The notes beneath the pieces were generated by a model that was not told the origin of the DNA, searched no databases, and worked only from the letters and a program-made list of their open reading frames with translations. The translations under genes and the position numbers were made by a program. From Lactarius indigo (lineage: Eukaryota; Basidiomycota; Agaricomycetes; Russulales; Russulaceae), in contig JAFKAC010000006.1 in the NCBI GenBank assembly GCA_025766275.1, forward strand, positions 62,001 through 126,000: DNA of 64,000 bases, written 5' to 3'. Below, piece after piece: positions 24,573-34,798 of this stretch. Within the stretch, counting starts at the first letter, position 1; each line of letters begins with the position of its first letter.

Positions 24573-25471
24573 TTACGTAGAAAATACATACTTGTAGGCA
24601 GTTGGAGCTATCGTGGCAACTAAGACTAGGAGAACCATCATGAATGGAAGCCCGTGCCCGGGTGCACACATCCTACGTTCTCCTGCCACGGAGACTTCCA
24701 GACCCAGTTGAATGCGCTCGCGGCGGAGAGACCTGTCACTACGTCCAACCCCCAGATGCTTTTCCAGCTCCATGACGCGCCGTAAAAGCGACTGAAACCT
24801 AGTGTGGCATTGCACACTTTCGGTATCAACTCGTTGACGCAAAACATAGAAAGCCTCGGGGGTTAGTGCTAGTTCGCCCGCTGCCGGCCGCATTGTTACA
24901 TCGTGGTTGATGTTGGCCTGAGAGATGGCACTATCGCCTCTGTGAACTTTTAATAGTCAGACAAATCTGGGTTGGAGTTTAATATGCGCAGAGAGGCAAA
25001 AGCGCACCACTGGCGACAACAGGGATATGACCCTGGAACTCGGCACTTTGCCTCTTAGGTCCCGCGGGTGGGGTCGCGTCTCTTGAAAGATTAAGAACCT
25101 TGGTACTAGTCAGATTGGCACACCGTGCTGCATGCTTCCTACCGTGTCCAGGTCACCACTCTGGGTACCTTCTGTCGTCACACGCATCGCGGACACAGGG
25201 CCTGGGTCTTCCGATATCTGCGGGGCCTCCACAATAAGATGTTCTGTGGCTTGCAAGAAATGACGGAGAGAGATATTCTCAGTGGGCTCATGGCTGGGAT
25301 AATATCCGTGAGTTATACTCTTGGTTATACTCGCCCATGTGAGGAATTGAACGGCAGTGCTACAGACCTATTTTCAGTTTTTGCTGCTGGGTGGACATGA
25401 TCCGACTTAGACAGTTGCGTCGCCATTGCGACAGCCAGGGGAGAACCTGAAGGATTCAAGTTTGGGGCCAT
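24573..25471 (-). CDS. small protein with coiled region and C-terminal membrane anchor (copy C, left)
   Basis: The likely start is the ATG at 25,471 (MAPNLNPSGSPLAVAMATQ). A polar middle block follows (about 25,295-25,160; HFLQATEHLIVEAPQISED). The last exon (24,893-24,573) has a heptad-like stretch, FQSLLRRVMELEKHLGVG, then one hydrophobic segment, FMMVLLVLVATIAPTAYKY, just before the stop. This layout suggests a tail-anchored protein. The phase of the first intron is unresolved. No homologue is recognised. The right-arm copy (58,268-59,167) has a +1 T in the last exon, which breaks the frame. Confidence 0.5.
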
Positions 25472-26425
25472 GCCAGTGAGCACTCAGCGATAGCATTAAT
25501 TGACTAGTGAGGGACGTTTTATACCAGTATCTGAGTCACGACATCGCAAACATTCGGCCGATCAGACCATATGCTATTGTTCGCCCACTTTCAGCTCCAC
25601 GTTTTCTGGTTTATGTCTAAATGGCAGGTTATCCTGCTGAGTGTCGCCAAAAACTTTTTTTTTGGTGAGCGCCAACTGAGCGGGCTTTACGATTCTGTTC
25701 GTTAAACAATACCTTGTCTAAGCGTTTATTCGCTTTTTTGATGCTTGTCCCCAGGTCTTGTCTATTGTCTCGACGTACGGGAGATGCCTACTGTTGGAGG
25801 GGAGATGAGATAAGCGACAAGCGACTGCCCGGTTGGACTGTCCAATCCATAGTCGAGATTCGGTTGGATTCGGTGGGAAAGTCTCTGTAAATGGATTCCC
25901 TCCCCTCCCCCGAAGCACCACCTGGATCGTGACTTGGATCGTGTAACGACGGGCTTCAAGCTTGAATGTCAGAGGCCCATAGCTTTGAATCTCGCTGTAG
26001 GCTTTCTAGTAAATATAATGTATTACTCTAGTACTACTGGCCCGTCTCATCCTGACACCGACAAGGAGCGTCGCCAATACTTCTACGGGACGGTTTGGAG
26101 TGGCCCAATGAGCCGCCTACTACCATAGTGTTATTGTATGCATGGTAAACAAAACTCTTGGGTTTCTGTACTAGTAGGCTCACTTCAGTATGCCAGTGTA
26201 ACATTGTAGCGACCATGTAGATAATGGCGTTCAATGTTCGTTGTGAATGGATTCTCAGTGATTTTTTAAATTCGAAAACCTAGTAGTACGCTAATGACAT
26301 AAACAAAAAGACCTATGTACCACCGCCCCCGGCTCAGGCCCACCCCCGCTAGTCTCCCGCCGCATTCCGGGCCTCCGCCGTAGTCCCGGCCCCGCCTATA
26401 CCCCTCATCGCGGTCGGGGTTATCA
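25472..26425. other. no gene recognised; Plavaka insertion point of the other arm
   Basis: Small frames have mirror copies but no motifs. Positions 25,724-25,741 (AAGCGTTTATTCGCTTTT) correspond to the site where the right arm carries the 5.09-kb transposon, so this arm shows the empty site. Confidence 0.5.
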
Positions 26426-26725
26426 CATCGTCGTATCGTCGCGGTGGCCGCATCGTCGCATCGTCGCGGTGGCCGCATCGTCGCATCGTCGTGGTGGCCG
26501 CGTTGTCGCATCGTCGCGGTGGCCGCGTTGTCGCATCGTCGTGGTGGCCGCGTTGTCGCATCGTCGCGGTGGCCGCGTCGTCGCATCGTCGTGGTGGCCG
26601 CGTCGTCGCATCGTCGCGGTGGCCGCGTCGTCGCATCGTCGTGGTGGCCGCGTCGTCGCATCGTCGTGGTGGCCGCGTCGTCGCATCGTCGCGGTGGCCG
26701 CATCGTCGCATCGTCGCGGTGGCCG
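26426..26725. repeat. 25-bp minisatellite, 12 units (left arm)
   Basis: Twelve units of consensus CRTYGTCGCATCGTCGYGG plus TGGCCG (25 bp) run without interruption. CGCGG and CGTGG variants largely alternate, giving a 50-bp higher-order pattern. Since 25 is not a multiple of 3 and the unit lacks stops, all frames on both strands stay open and produce Arg/His/Asp- or Val/Ala/Ser-rich pseudo-proteins. The right arm copy at 51,934-52,228 is about 13 bp shorter overall and has damaged units. Confidence 0.9.
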
Positions 26726-26793
26726 CGTCGTCCCGTCGGGTGTAAAAGGTATAGCCACTGACTATTAGCTATGAAGATGTAAAAAAAAAGTAG

Positions 26794-27218
26794 CTATATC
26801 CTTGCCGGCCTATGGGCGACGGCTCTTAGATTTTTTCTTATCCTCCCCTTTGTAATAGGGGCAAAGATTAGCAGAGTTAAAAAAAATAAACTGATGCACT
26901 TACCCTCATATGCCTCATCTGAGGGGTAGACGTGGTGGGTGGTGATGAGTTTGCCGTCCAACTTGCAGAAATCTACAGTCAAGTGCCCGCCCGATCTAGC
27001 CCTCCCACTTTCCCCATGAAGGCCCGTCGGTCTTCCGACGCTCGTCAGTACCGAAGGCGCGAAAAAAAAAGGTAAACTTACCGAGGACAAGCCAATTCTA
27101 CTCCTCGGTCCGCGAGCTTCTTCCGTTCGAAATGCGCATGGATGCGCGGCTCCAGCGCCTTCCGCATGTGCTCTTTGGCGGAATATAACGTACCCCACAA
27201 TATTTGCAGGCGGGCCAT
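26794..27218 (-). other. possible small spliced gene, frames inconsistent between arms
   Basis: A block starting MARLQILWGTLYSAKEHMRK (ATG 27,218) is followed by a GTAAGT donor and a second block, DFCKLDGKLITTHHVYPSDE, with another GTAAGT. Splice sites look real, but the phases do not join in either arm, and the arms differ by one C in the first block (GACCGAGG left, GACCCGAGG right). It may be a decayed gene or contain sequence errors. Confidence 0.3.
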
Positions 27219-27529
27219 CGAGCGAAGACGAAAAGGATGGTGGTACGAAGTTGGAGAGGCAGCCGGAGAAAGCTGACTTTGCGCTCGTTTTTGTTGCGCG
27301 GGAAATTATTAGCATTAACAAACAGGTTCGCAAGACTGGTCTACGTCGCTCATCTAGTGCCTCAAACGATAACATTCGTGGATAACGCTGGACATAACGT
27401 TTGAGTGGCTGAGAGATGGACCTGGCCCGACACGGTCTTGATCGCCAAGCTGGTTACCATCGCGCCTTGTGTAAGATGTAACTTGAGTGATAGCATTGAT
27501 GAAGACGAAGACGACAAGTAACGAACAAC

Positions 27530-28083
27530 CTAGACCATTTTAATGCATAAAAAAGTTTTTTTATCGAAATACTTATTCAACCAGAACTTTGGGCTGCACT
27601 CCAAAGCCGTCTCATTGGTCAGTCGTTTGTCAGCCTCCTCGCCAAACCACGGTACGAGGTTGACAAGAGTTCTGAGATGGATGGGGATATACGCCCCTTT
27701 GATTTGAGGACGCCGAGACAAGGGGTGGCTGGGGTACGATATCAAACCGCTGAACATATGAAAGGAACAAGTCAGCACTAGAAGACGGCGGAAATGCCTG
27801 GGACGGAATACCCCGAAATATAAGTCGTAGTTGAGCAACGCGATGCCCTGAACCAGTGGTGAAGGGATTCCGGTGTGAAGACTTTTGACGGTTCTGAAAG
27901 TGCCCAATCACGCCAAAACAGTCGGTGGACGCCATTAAGTCGGACTTTCATGGCTTCCTCGATATACGCCCTGATGTACCAAGGGTTAACTCTGGCTTCG
28001 ATGGCATGTAGTTGGGCAAGAGTAGTCGAAGCGGTTCGGGGTCCATGCCGGAAGGGGTCGCCACATTGTTTGTAACTTGCCAT
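27530..28083 (-). pseudogene. Plavaka-like transposase remnant, C-terminal part
   Basis: Minus-strand fragments read YKQCGDPFRHGPRTASTT, LNGVHRLFWRDWALSEPS, TPESLHHWFR, and in a shifted frame LVPWFGEEADKRLTNETA and SPKFWLNKYFDKKTF. I recognise FWRDWA-L..P..F.TPE.LHHWxK and FWLNKYFDKE as recurring near the end of basidiomycete Plavaka-type transposases. Frame changes and missing upstream domains mark it as a remnant. The right arm keeps only its last about 170 bp (50,972 onward), because the 4.94-kb deletion cuts inside it. Confidence 0.6.
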
Positions 28084-28598
28084 CGTTACATGGGAGGTTT
28101 CCCGGTAACACGGGAGAGTACCACTGCTTCTAGAACATCTACGATGTATGCAGCAAGAGGCGTAAACACATAGCGGAGCGATCCTAGGGGATTCGACATC
28201 ATGACGCCAAATTGAGCAGCTTTTTTTGAGCGGTGCTAAAGACGAAGTCCAAACACTCGTTTATCATGCGATTCTCCAAGACTTCACGAGTTTTTCTTTC
28301 GGTCTCTGTGAATGAATTCTGGAACAGGGAGCAGCGCAAGGAGATGGAAAGCATGCTTCGTTCCTTTCGTACGGAAATCCATGAGAAAGTTCGCAAGGCT
28401 TATTTATAAGAAGCGGGTGGGCGACGCGTCCACCATTCGGCGGTAAATCCTAGCGCGGGGGTGGGGACGTTGCATCTAGCAACGTGAATGACATCGAAAG
28501 GAGGTCAAAAGCATGTGACAACACGTGTCGAAAGAAGTGATATTATAACGAGCCTGGTGGCCACTGGAGTGGGACGCTGCTCGGGGGGGGGAGGTGAG

Positions 28599-28884
28599 GG
28601 AGGCGCGCGCCAAGGGGGGTGCGCCAATGGACCGATTAGTGGGGCAGTTTGGGAAGGTATGGGGGCGACTTCGCCAGGCAGGCGGGTCCGTGAGAAGAGA
28701 CCTCGTACATAGGTGTTGAATTATCCTTGAGGTAGGCCCTGGGCGAGGTCTTCTTCAACAGGGGCATTTTTGGGAGAGGAAAGGCAGACGATGATGATCG
28801 GGGGCGATTGTAGATGACTCGGGTGGTGGCGGAACGAGCGGTGGAGGTAGTTCGGGCGGTGAGAGTGGTGTAGGTGGCGGAATC
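28599..28884 (+). repeat. direct repeat, copy 1
   Basis: This stretch is about 90-95% identical by eye to 31,171-31,461 in the same orientation (landmarks GCGCGCGCCAAGGGGGGTGC, GGCAGGCGGGTCCGTGAG, GATGACTCGGGTGGTGGCGG). A short upstream piece (AGGTCAAAAGCATGTGACAA, 28,501) also recurs near 30,902. The two copies flank about 2.3 kb. Confidence 0.85.
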
Positions 28885-29194
28885 ACCTTGCTTGTGACAA
28901 GGTCACTTGCCAGATTGAAATTACCAGGGTGTCCACTTTCTCCACTCTGTAACTGTAAACCGCGGTCGCGAGCCGCAATTTCCGTCAGTTTACGGACTGG
29001 GTTCTAATTGTGTATATATTTGGGAAGAGTTTTGTGTCAATTTATTGTGGCTGCCACTAGACAAAATTCTCGACGACCTTCCGCACACAAGTCCTAAGTG
29101 CTGCCTCAGCTAACCGACAAGGGGTGACATAATGAGACGGCAAACTATAAAAATGTTTCGCTTGGCCTCTATCTGAAGAAAACTCAGCTTCAGC

Positions 29195-29506
29195 ATGGCG
29201 CGCACCAAGCAGCCCAGGCCACCCCGCCCCCCCCTTTCACCTGAACGTCTTGCAGAAATCCGTTCACGAATGTCCTACATGTCCTCTGGAGCCCACCTCA
29301 AAACACTCAAAAAAAAGAAGACCGCCCGCCGGAAGCGGAGGATTAGGGACATCGACCTCACCGAAGAAGTTCGCGACCTTGAGCATGAGATTACACTACA
29401 TTCTACTCCGGCGTCAAAGACTCCCCCTTGTACGAACTCTGGCCTAACTCCGGCCCATGTTGAACAGCATGGGACGCAGGACTGCAACGAGCCCCCACGA
29501 TGTTGA
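29195..29506 (+). CDS. small basic protein with histone H3-like first residues
   Basis: Single-exon frame of 103 aa: MARTKQPRPPRPPLSPERLA, then a basic run LKTLKKKKTARRKRRIRDID and an acidic helix LTEEVRDLEHEI. Upstream at 29,138-29,152 lies an AT-rich ATGAGACGGCAAACTATAAA-type stretch that could include a TATA box. Only the first six residues match histone H3; the rest does not. The basic run could be an NLS or nucleic-acid binder. It lies in the segment present only in the left arm. Coding status is plausible but unproven. Confidence 0.4.
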   Translation: MARTKQPRPPRPPLSPERLAEIRSRMSYMSSGAHLKTLKKKKTARRKRRIRDIDLTEEVRDLEHEITLHSTPASKTPPCTNSGLTPAHVEQHGTQDCNEPPRC

Positions 29507-31170
29507 GTGCTCGTAAACGGCGGTCGATCTCTACGGCAACAGACAATCGCGATCGCGGGATGGTGGTCAGGACTGGGAGCACGGAAGAATGAGAACAGTG
29601 GTCAGTACGCAGACCACATGGTAATATGTCCGTTGACATCTACTAGTAGTGCGCCATATGGCTCACGTCCTTTCCCTGTCTTCAACATTATGTCACTCGC
29701 CGGTCGCCTCGTCTCGCCACTCTAGTACGTTACCCCTTGTCTCTAGTGAGGGCAAGATTTATCTTATTTAGTAAAGTAGCTGCGTGGGCTGCCAGTGTCA
29801 TCGGCCATAATACTGTCCCTCCCATACCATCCCTCCCTGCTATCCAAGTTCCATCACATTCTCTCCCATTTCATCCCCACACCAGTCTCATCGTCCTCTA
29901 CCCCACTCCCACCGCCCCTGCTTACTCTCTTTCTTTACCTTAGCCTTTTCTATGGTAGCTACGGCTTGAGCTACGGGTTTCTCCTGTATCCAAACCACAC
30001 TTTCCTTGCTGAATGAATACTACTGTTTTTGCCCTTTCCCTTTACTGTTCGATTTGCGGGCTTCTCAAGGTTAGGGCGAAGGGCACGGTGAGCACCTAGA
30101 AATCTCTTAAGTTCGAATCCTTCAACCCTTCTCTTTTCACTTTCGCGCACCTCAACACGCACACGCACACGCACACACTTCTGTCGTCGACTCATCTCTC
30201 TGATGGCACTCGTCTCGCGTCTCGTTGTCTCGCTCTTGTCATCTCGCCATCAAGTCCCCCTGGCTCTTGAATCCTTTCCCTATCATTTCCTCTCCCCCCT
30301 CCCTCTGGAATCGGCTCCGCCTTCAAAAAATACATGTCATTACAGCGCGGCTCAGCAAAGTTGAAGTTGAAGAGACCAAGGAAGGGGCTATGAGATGCGT
30401 GACAATCTCGAGCGACACGAGGATGACCTGTCCAATGGATTGTCCTCCACTTGGCCGAAAATTTGCCCAGTTGCTTCGACTTTCTTGCTACCTCTCACCC
30501 TATCCATTGTCGGTCCGTTTCATTTGATTTACAAAGGAGATGCAGTCCTCAGTCCCTTGCTCCTTTCGACGCACTTGTCACGACTCTGCACACGACGTGC
30601 GACTCACTTTCCCACTCACGCACTACATTTCTCGTCTTTCCACTATCTCCTTCCTCTGAGTTGCTTACATCTGAAGTGATTGACGGACGGTTACCTGTGC
30701 CAATCCTTAGGTCTCGCGAAACAGGAGGTGACAGCGACAAGTCATTACCACGTCGAGCAATGCGTTGTGGATACGGGAACATTCTTCGGGGAGTCCAAGT
30801 TGGGGATGTCAGCTATCAGACTGAGTGACACTAATTAAATCGCGCTTAGTCAGTCCAGCTACGGGCTCTCAGTAAAGAAAGTGGTGGATAACGCTGAGAG
30901 GAGGTCAAAGGCATGTAACAACATGTGAGTCGTCAAATGTGGCTGAAGATCCGATTCCAAAGTGGCAAAATTCACGTCCGAAAATGTTTGCATAACACGA
31001 AGTTGTTTTAGTTGAGCAAAAAAAACACGAAAGTGGGAGCAAGAGTGAGGAAGGGTTCTGTCGCCAAACAAAAATGGGGCAATGTCACGGTACGCAAAAT
31101 GAGTACGAAAGACGTAGCAAAATGAGCGCAAACACCGGGGACAAACCAAGAAGGGAAAGAAGTGGGGGCA
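29507..31170. other. no gene recognised between the direct repeats
   Basis: The plus strand is CT-rich around 29,815-29,940 and 30,120-30,300, giving Ser/Pro/Leu-rich chance frames. A CACACG-type microsatellite lies near 30,153-30,178. No domain or coherent gene model was found. Confidence 0.35.
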
Positions 31171-31461
31171 GGCGCGCGCCAAGGGGGGTGCGCCAATGGA
31201 CCGATTAGTGGGGCAGTTTGAGAAGGCATGGGGGCGACTTCGCCAGGCAGGCGGGTCCGTGAGAAGAGACCTCGTACGTAGGTGTTGAATTATCCTTGAG
31301 GTAGGCCCTGGGCGAAGTCTTCTTCAACACGGGCATTGAATTCATTTTGGGAGAGGAAAGGCGGACGATGGTGATCGGGGGCGATCGTAGATGACTCGGG
31401 TGGTGGCGGAACGAGCGGCGGAGGTAGCTCGGGCGGTGAGAGTGGTGTGGGTGGCGGAATG
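31171..31461 (+). repeat. direct repeat, copy 2
   Basis: Second copy of the repeat at 28,599-28,884, with a few substitutions and a short insertion (TGAATTCA near 31,337). Between the related upstream piece (about 30,902) and this copy lies about 230 bp of unrelated sequence. On the minus strand it gives a Pro-rich frame (31,531-31,205) that I do not call a gene. Confidence 0.85.
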
Positions 31462-31653
31462 GACAGGAGAGGCAGAACGGGCAAGAGAGGCGGAGCGGTG
31501 AGGAGATTTGGTATTCTGAGACACGAAACACGAGAGGTTATACACATGTAAAACGAGCCACAGCATACAGACTAATAATAGTGATACAGGAAGGATATGA
31601 AGTGCGCACGTTGACCTTACAAGACTTTTTTTGAGTCACCTGTTACCTGCGAG

Positions 31654-33404
31654 TCACCTTAGACGAGTGCGGGCACTGGGGTTCAAGTTTGGTACCGTGA
31701 CGGTGGTTTGCACGGAGGTTCCTGTCGTCGATGAGGGGCCACCAGTACTCTGTTGATTCCTCCGTTTAAAAGAACCGCTGGCGCCGTCCTCGGTGCCACG
31801 CTTTCTCCGGGCCATTAGATATGGGAAACCTTCACTTTCGGTCAGAATGGACGACAATATATTGCTTAGCTGAGGAGAGAGCCTTGCGTGCAATGCTCTA
31901 ATTGATTCGAGGAGGTTGTAGATGCGGAAGATGAAATCGAACATATGGTGTTCGTTAGTGAGACTATAAGACGTCTTGTAATATTCGACCTATCACGTGC
32001 GTCAGTCCCTCTCGCGCGACAAAGACAAGACATACCTTATCATCAATGGGATCTGATCCCTTCTGAAATAGTGTATATTCGTCGACATGGTAGTCGTAGT
32101 TGATGTAGAAAGCCTTTACAAAGAACGTTGGGGACTTGTCCGAGACCAACGCGTTGCCCAGGCGAACAAGACAGGACGCTTGTAGAAGCATCCGATGCTG
32201 GTCCCTTTTCCGGAACTTGTCAGAACTTACTTCAAATAAAATATATGGAAATCCCTCGATGGTAAAGAGAGCATCGCTACGAGGCGTATATTGATATAGT
32301 ATTTGAGTAGGGCCTGTCTTCACGGCCAGACCAAAGGCCCATGGGACATCACTGTCAAGCAAATCAGAACAATAATTACATTGGATGGAAACCGGAACTC
32401 ACAAAAAAAGTTTTGCGCCGCGTGGAGACTCAGAGGGAGGGGCGACAGCAAATCTCCTTAGGAGACTGTACACATGTGATACAGCCCTAAGTCGATATGC
32501 TGCTTGGTCCGAGAGGTGTCGGTCGACGAGGGCATCGATGTAATGGAGTAGCTCAACATCCGTGACGCGATGCGTTTCAGACTCATCATTCGCGTCGGTA
32601 AAATATTTGCTGAAAGCGCCGTCTTCAAAGTGCACCTTTACAGAATCTAACAAAGGCAGCGTCTTTATCTGAAATTGACTCAGGGTCAATAGGATCAAAT
32701 CAAATCACGCCGAAAGACTTACGTCGTGCCAATGAGGGGAACGCCGGAGGCGCGACTCTAGCTCGAGCTGCTCAACAAATTTTGGCAGCGCTTCATTTGG
32801 AACTTCAATAATCATATTGGCATCGAGCTCAGTCTCAGGGGGAAGTTGGGCTTCATCTTGGTTTCGCAAACGAAATGTAACATATTGAAGCCAGCTATTA
32901 CTTGAATCCGCCGGTGAAGTACGCAGGATGACACCACCTGTGCCAGGGGGAAGGCGTCATACACGTCCTTGCTTCATCGATTAGAAAGTATAAAAACGTA
33001 CCGTTTTCCCCAGAATCAACGTGAACGATGATATCGACATCGAAGCGACAGTCAGCACCCTTCTCTTGAAACACCTCACCGATTGTCAAAGGTATGAACA
33101 AGGGATTCCCGAGGTCCTTTTGAGTCAGTTGAAACCCAGAGAGTGAGTGCGAAACGCGGATAGGGCGGTCCAGAGGAGGCTTGTAGAAACTAAACTTTCC
33201 ATGGTCTTTGTCCTTTATTGACGGTGTGACCAGTTTCACGTAGTTGACGACTTCGCCAATCTCTTCTTCCGGGGGCATCTTGATATGGAACGGCGAGTCG
33301 CGAACCTTGAGATCGTCATCGATGAAAATGCAGATGAGCCGGACGAGTGCTGTAGAAACATTCATCCTGATAGTATTTGGCCGACACGGACGAAAGAAAA
33401 ACAA
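31654..33404 (-). CDS. Crinkler-like protein lacking the kinase domain (copy B, left)
   Basis: Five exons (33,404-33,002; 32,937-32,723; 32,668-32,403; 32,351-32,036; 31,989-31,654) give about 511 aa. Exon count and phases match the kinase-bearing gene at 20,864-23,325, so the two are paralogues. The header (LICIFIDDDLKVRDSPFHI, KDHGKFSFYKPPLDRPI, IIVHVDSGENG) and the middle domain (FPYILFEVSSD, RMLLQASCLVRLGNALVS) are conserved. Exon 5 starts the shared EYYKTSYSL...FIFRIYNLLESIRAL helix but ends after a short Ser/Thr-rich tail, with no kinase. The middle domain keeps EVSS, where the kinase-bearing paralogue has GVTS. It could be a natural header-plus-nuclease-like form, or a paralogue that lost its 3' end. 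Confidence 0.8.
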
Positions 33405-33744
33405 TACTGGTGACTTAAACCCGTCAAGTAAATATATGTCTTACGGTCCAAATCACGGGTTTAATATCGAGTAAAGACAGAAGTAAAGCGTGCAGAGGGC
33501 CCGTGATCGATGATGCTGTAAATAATATAATCACCGTCTACACAGCTACATATGTGCATGGCTACTCACCCTCCGTCGTTCACTCACTCATGGCACTGCC
33601 ACGATGCAGACCTAGTTTACGACTTCGCCCGCTCAGTCCGGGGCGGGGATTATACAAACGCGCCAGAGAGTAGCGCGCTTGTCCTAAGCAACCCAAAAAA
33701 AAATAAAGTTTTAGGTGAGTCACTCGTTTTAAAAAGGGGTTAGG
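33405..33744. other. upstream region of copy B, no gene
   Basis: AT-rich (33,470-33,560), with nothing coding that I can support. It probably holds the promoter of the minus-strand Crinkler-like gene. Confidence 0.3.
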
Positions 33745-34328
33745 TTAGACACACCGCCATATGTATTCAAAGAAGGTATTGACGTCACCAACCACCTTCT
33801 GCTCCACAAGAGCGTCAGAGACCAGAAGCCTGCGTGCCCACGCTATCCTGAATTGGATGAAAAAGGCCGTTGGTAGGTCGAAATTCAATAGTCGCGGGAG
33901 CCGACCGGAGTCAGATCTAGAAAACTGACGTGATCGGAACAAAGACTGAGGCCTGAGGCCTGAGGACTGAGGACTGAGGACGTGATCGCCGCGACTTTTC
34001 TTGGAGGGGTGCCTGGTTTCCCCATATGGTGACGGGATTGAGAGATCCCTTCTCTGCGCATTTTCTCTCAGCATAATAAATTCGCGAAATCGATCAGAGG
34101 TCAGCGTGAGCACAACGCAATACCTGTCGCGAAGATCAGGTCATCCACCCTTTGCGCCATGTTGAACAAGGTGTTGAATAACTGCTTGGCGCCACCCGCG
34201 ATTTGTGAGACGTTCTGCACGATCTGCAAGAGTTTGAGAAGAGGAAGTCTCTGGGAGCAGGGAGTCTTTTACCGAACGCTGAAGGGGGATTCAAGGCTGG
34301 CGACAACAAGGTCGAGGGACTGTGACAC
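33745..34328 (-). CDS. uncharacterised two-exon protein with amphipathic N-terminus (left, frameshifted)
   Basis: In the right arm the frame starts MSQSLDLVVASLNPPSAFG and continues LLKLLQIVQNVSQIAGGAKQ and FNTLFNMAQRVDDLIFATG, a strongly helical amphipathic stretch. A GTATTG/GACAG boundary then leads toward the 34,113-33,745 frame (RENAQRRDLSIPSPYGE; ending VNTFFEYIWRCV). In the left arm one G is missing after GGTAAAAG, which breaks the first exon. The N-terminus resembles helical bundle domains of fungal NLR-type proteins only in general character. Confidence 0.4.
33944..33981. repeat. 7-bp tandem repeat GMCTGAG x5
   Basis: GACTGAG, GCCTGAG, GCCTGAG, GACTGAG, GACTGAG, then GAC. The array is flanked on both sides by ACGTGATCG (33,928 and 33,979). 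The mirror copy lies near 49,634-49,671. Confidence 0.7.
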
Positions 34329-34798
34329 GAGGCAAAAGTAACTTAGTTGGGCATCAGCAAAACAAAATTTGACCAGCCGTGACTAGGGGAACTAGCTCCT
34401 ACCATATTTGGGTGTCACTTGTCGCATGTCACATGTCACATCTAGTGCTCCTAGTACGGACCGCCTTTTATCTTACACTCGGATCCTTGCTCGGATCGCT
34501 CGCCGTCCATGTCAAGCCGCCTTAAGTTATCTGGGTGCCGGTGGAAGATGGCAAATTTGTGTACTCAGGATGCCCCAGGCCGATAACTAAGGATGATGTA
34601 TGGTAGCGGCCAAAGGCCGAGTCCAAAAAACAAGCCAAAAATTAGAAGCTCGCGACCAAGCTCGCGACGAGGCGAGACGATCGGAAACGGTCCGGCCCAG
34701 TCCTGTTCCCGGTGTAGCTGAGCACGCACTCCCCCGCAAGTCGTGCCACCCAGCAAGAGGACACGTTAACTTGGATATCAATGCAAACTTTCAAACTT

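Larger units (their letters stand above)
27703..32643. other. 4.94-kb segment absent from the right arm
   Basis: At the right-arm junction 50,971/50,972 the pairing jumps from left position 32,644 to 27,702. The segment starts inside the transposase remnant and ends inside exon 3 of the kinase-less Crinkler-like gene. It is therefore best read as a deletion in the right arm rather than an insertion in the left. At most one base of microhomology (T) is seen at the joint. Confidence 0.9.

Noticed and set aside
25125..25400. 91-aa frame identical in both arms
   Set aside because: It lies antisense to the coding blocks of the membrane-anchored protein gene. Identity merely reflects arm identity.
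26426..26725. CRISPR-like regular repeats
   Set aside because: Units are contiguous without unique spacers, and the genome is eukaryotic. It is a minisatellite.
26266..26768. Long overlapping frames on both strands with Arg/His/Asp or Val/Ala/Ser repeats
   Set aside because: They follow directly from a stop-free 25-bp tandem repeat. All frames are open, so open length is no evidence of coding.
30090..30130. TTCGAATCC resembling a tRNA T-loop
   Set aside because: No acceptor stem, D arm or anticodon arm could be built around it.
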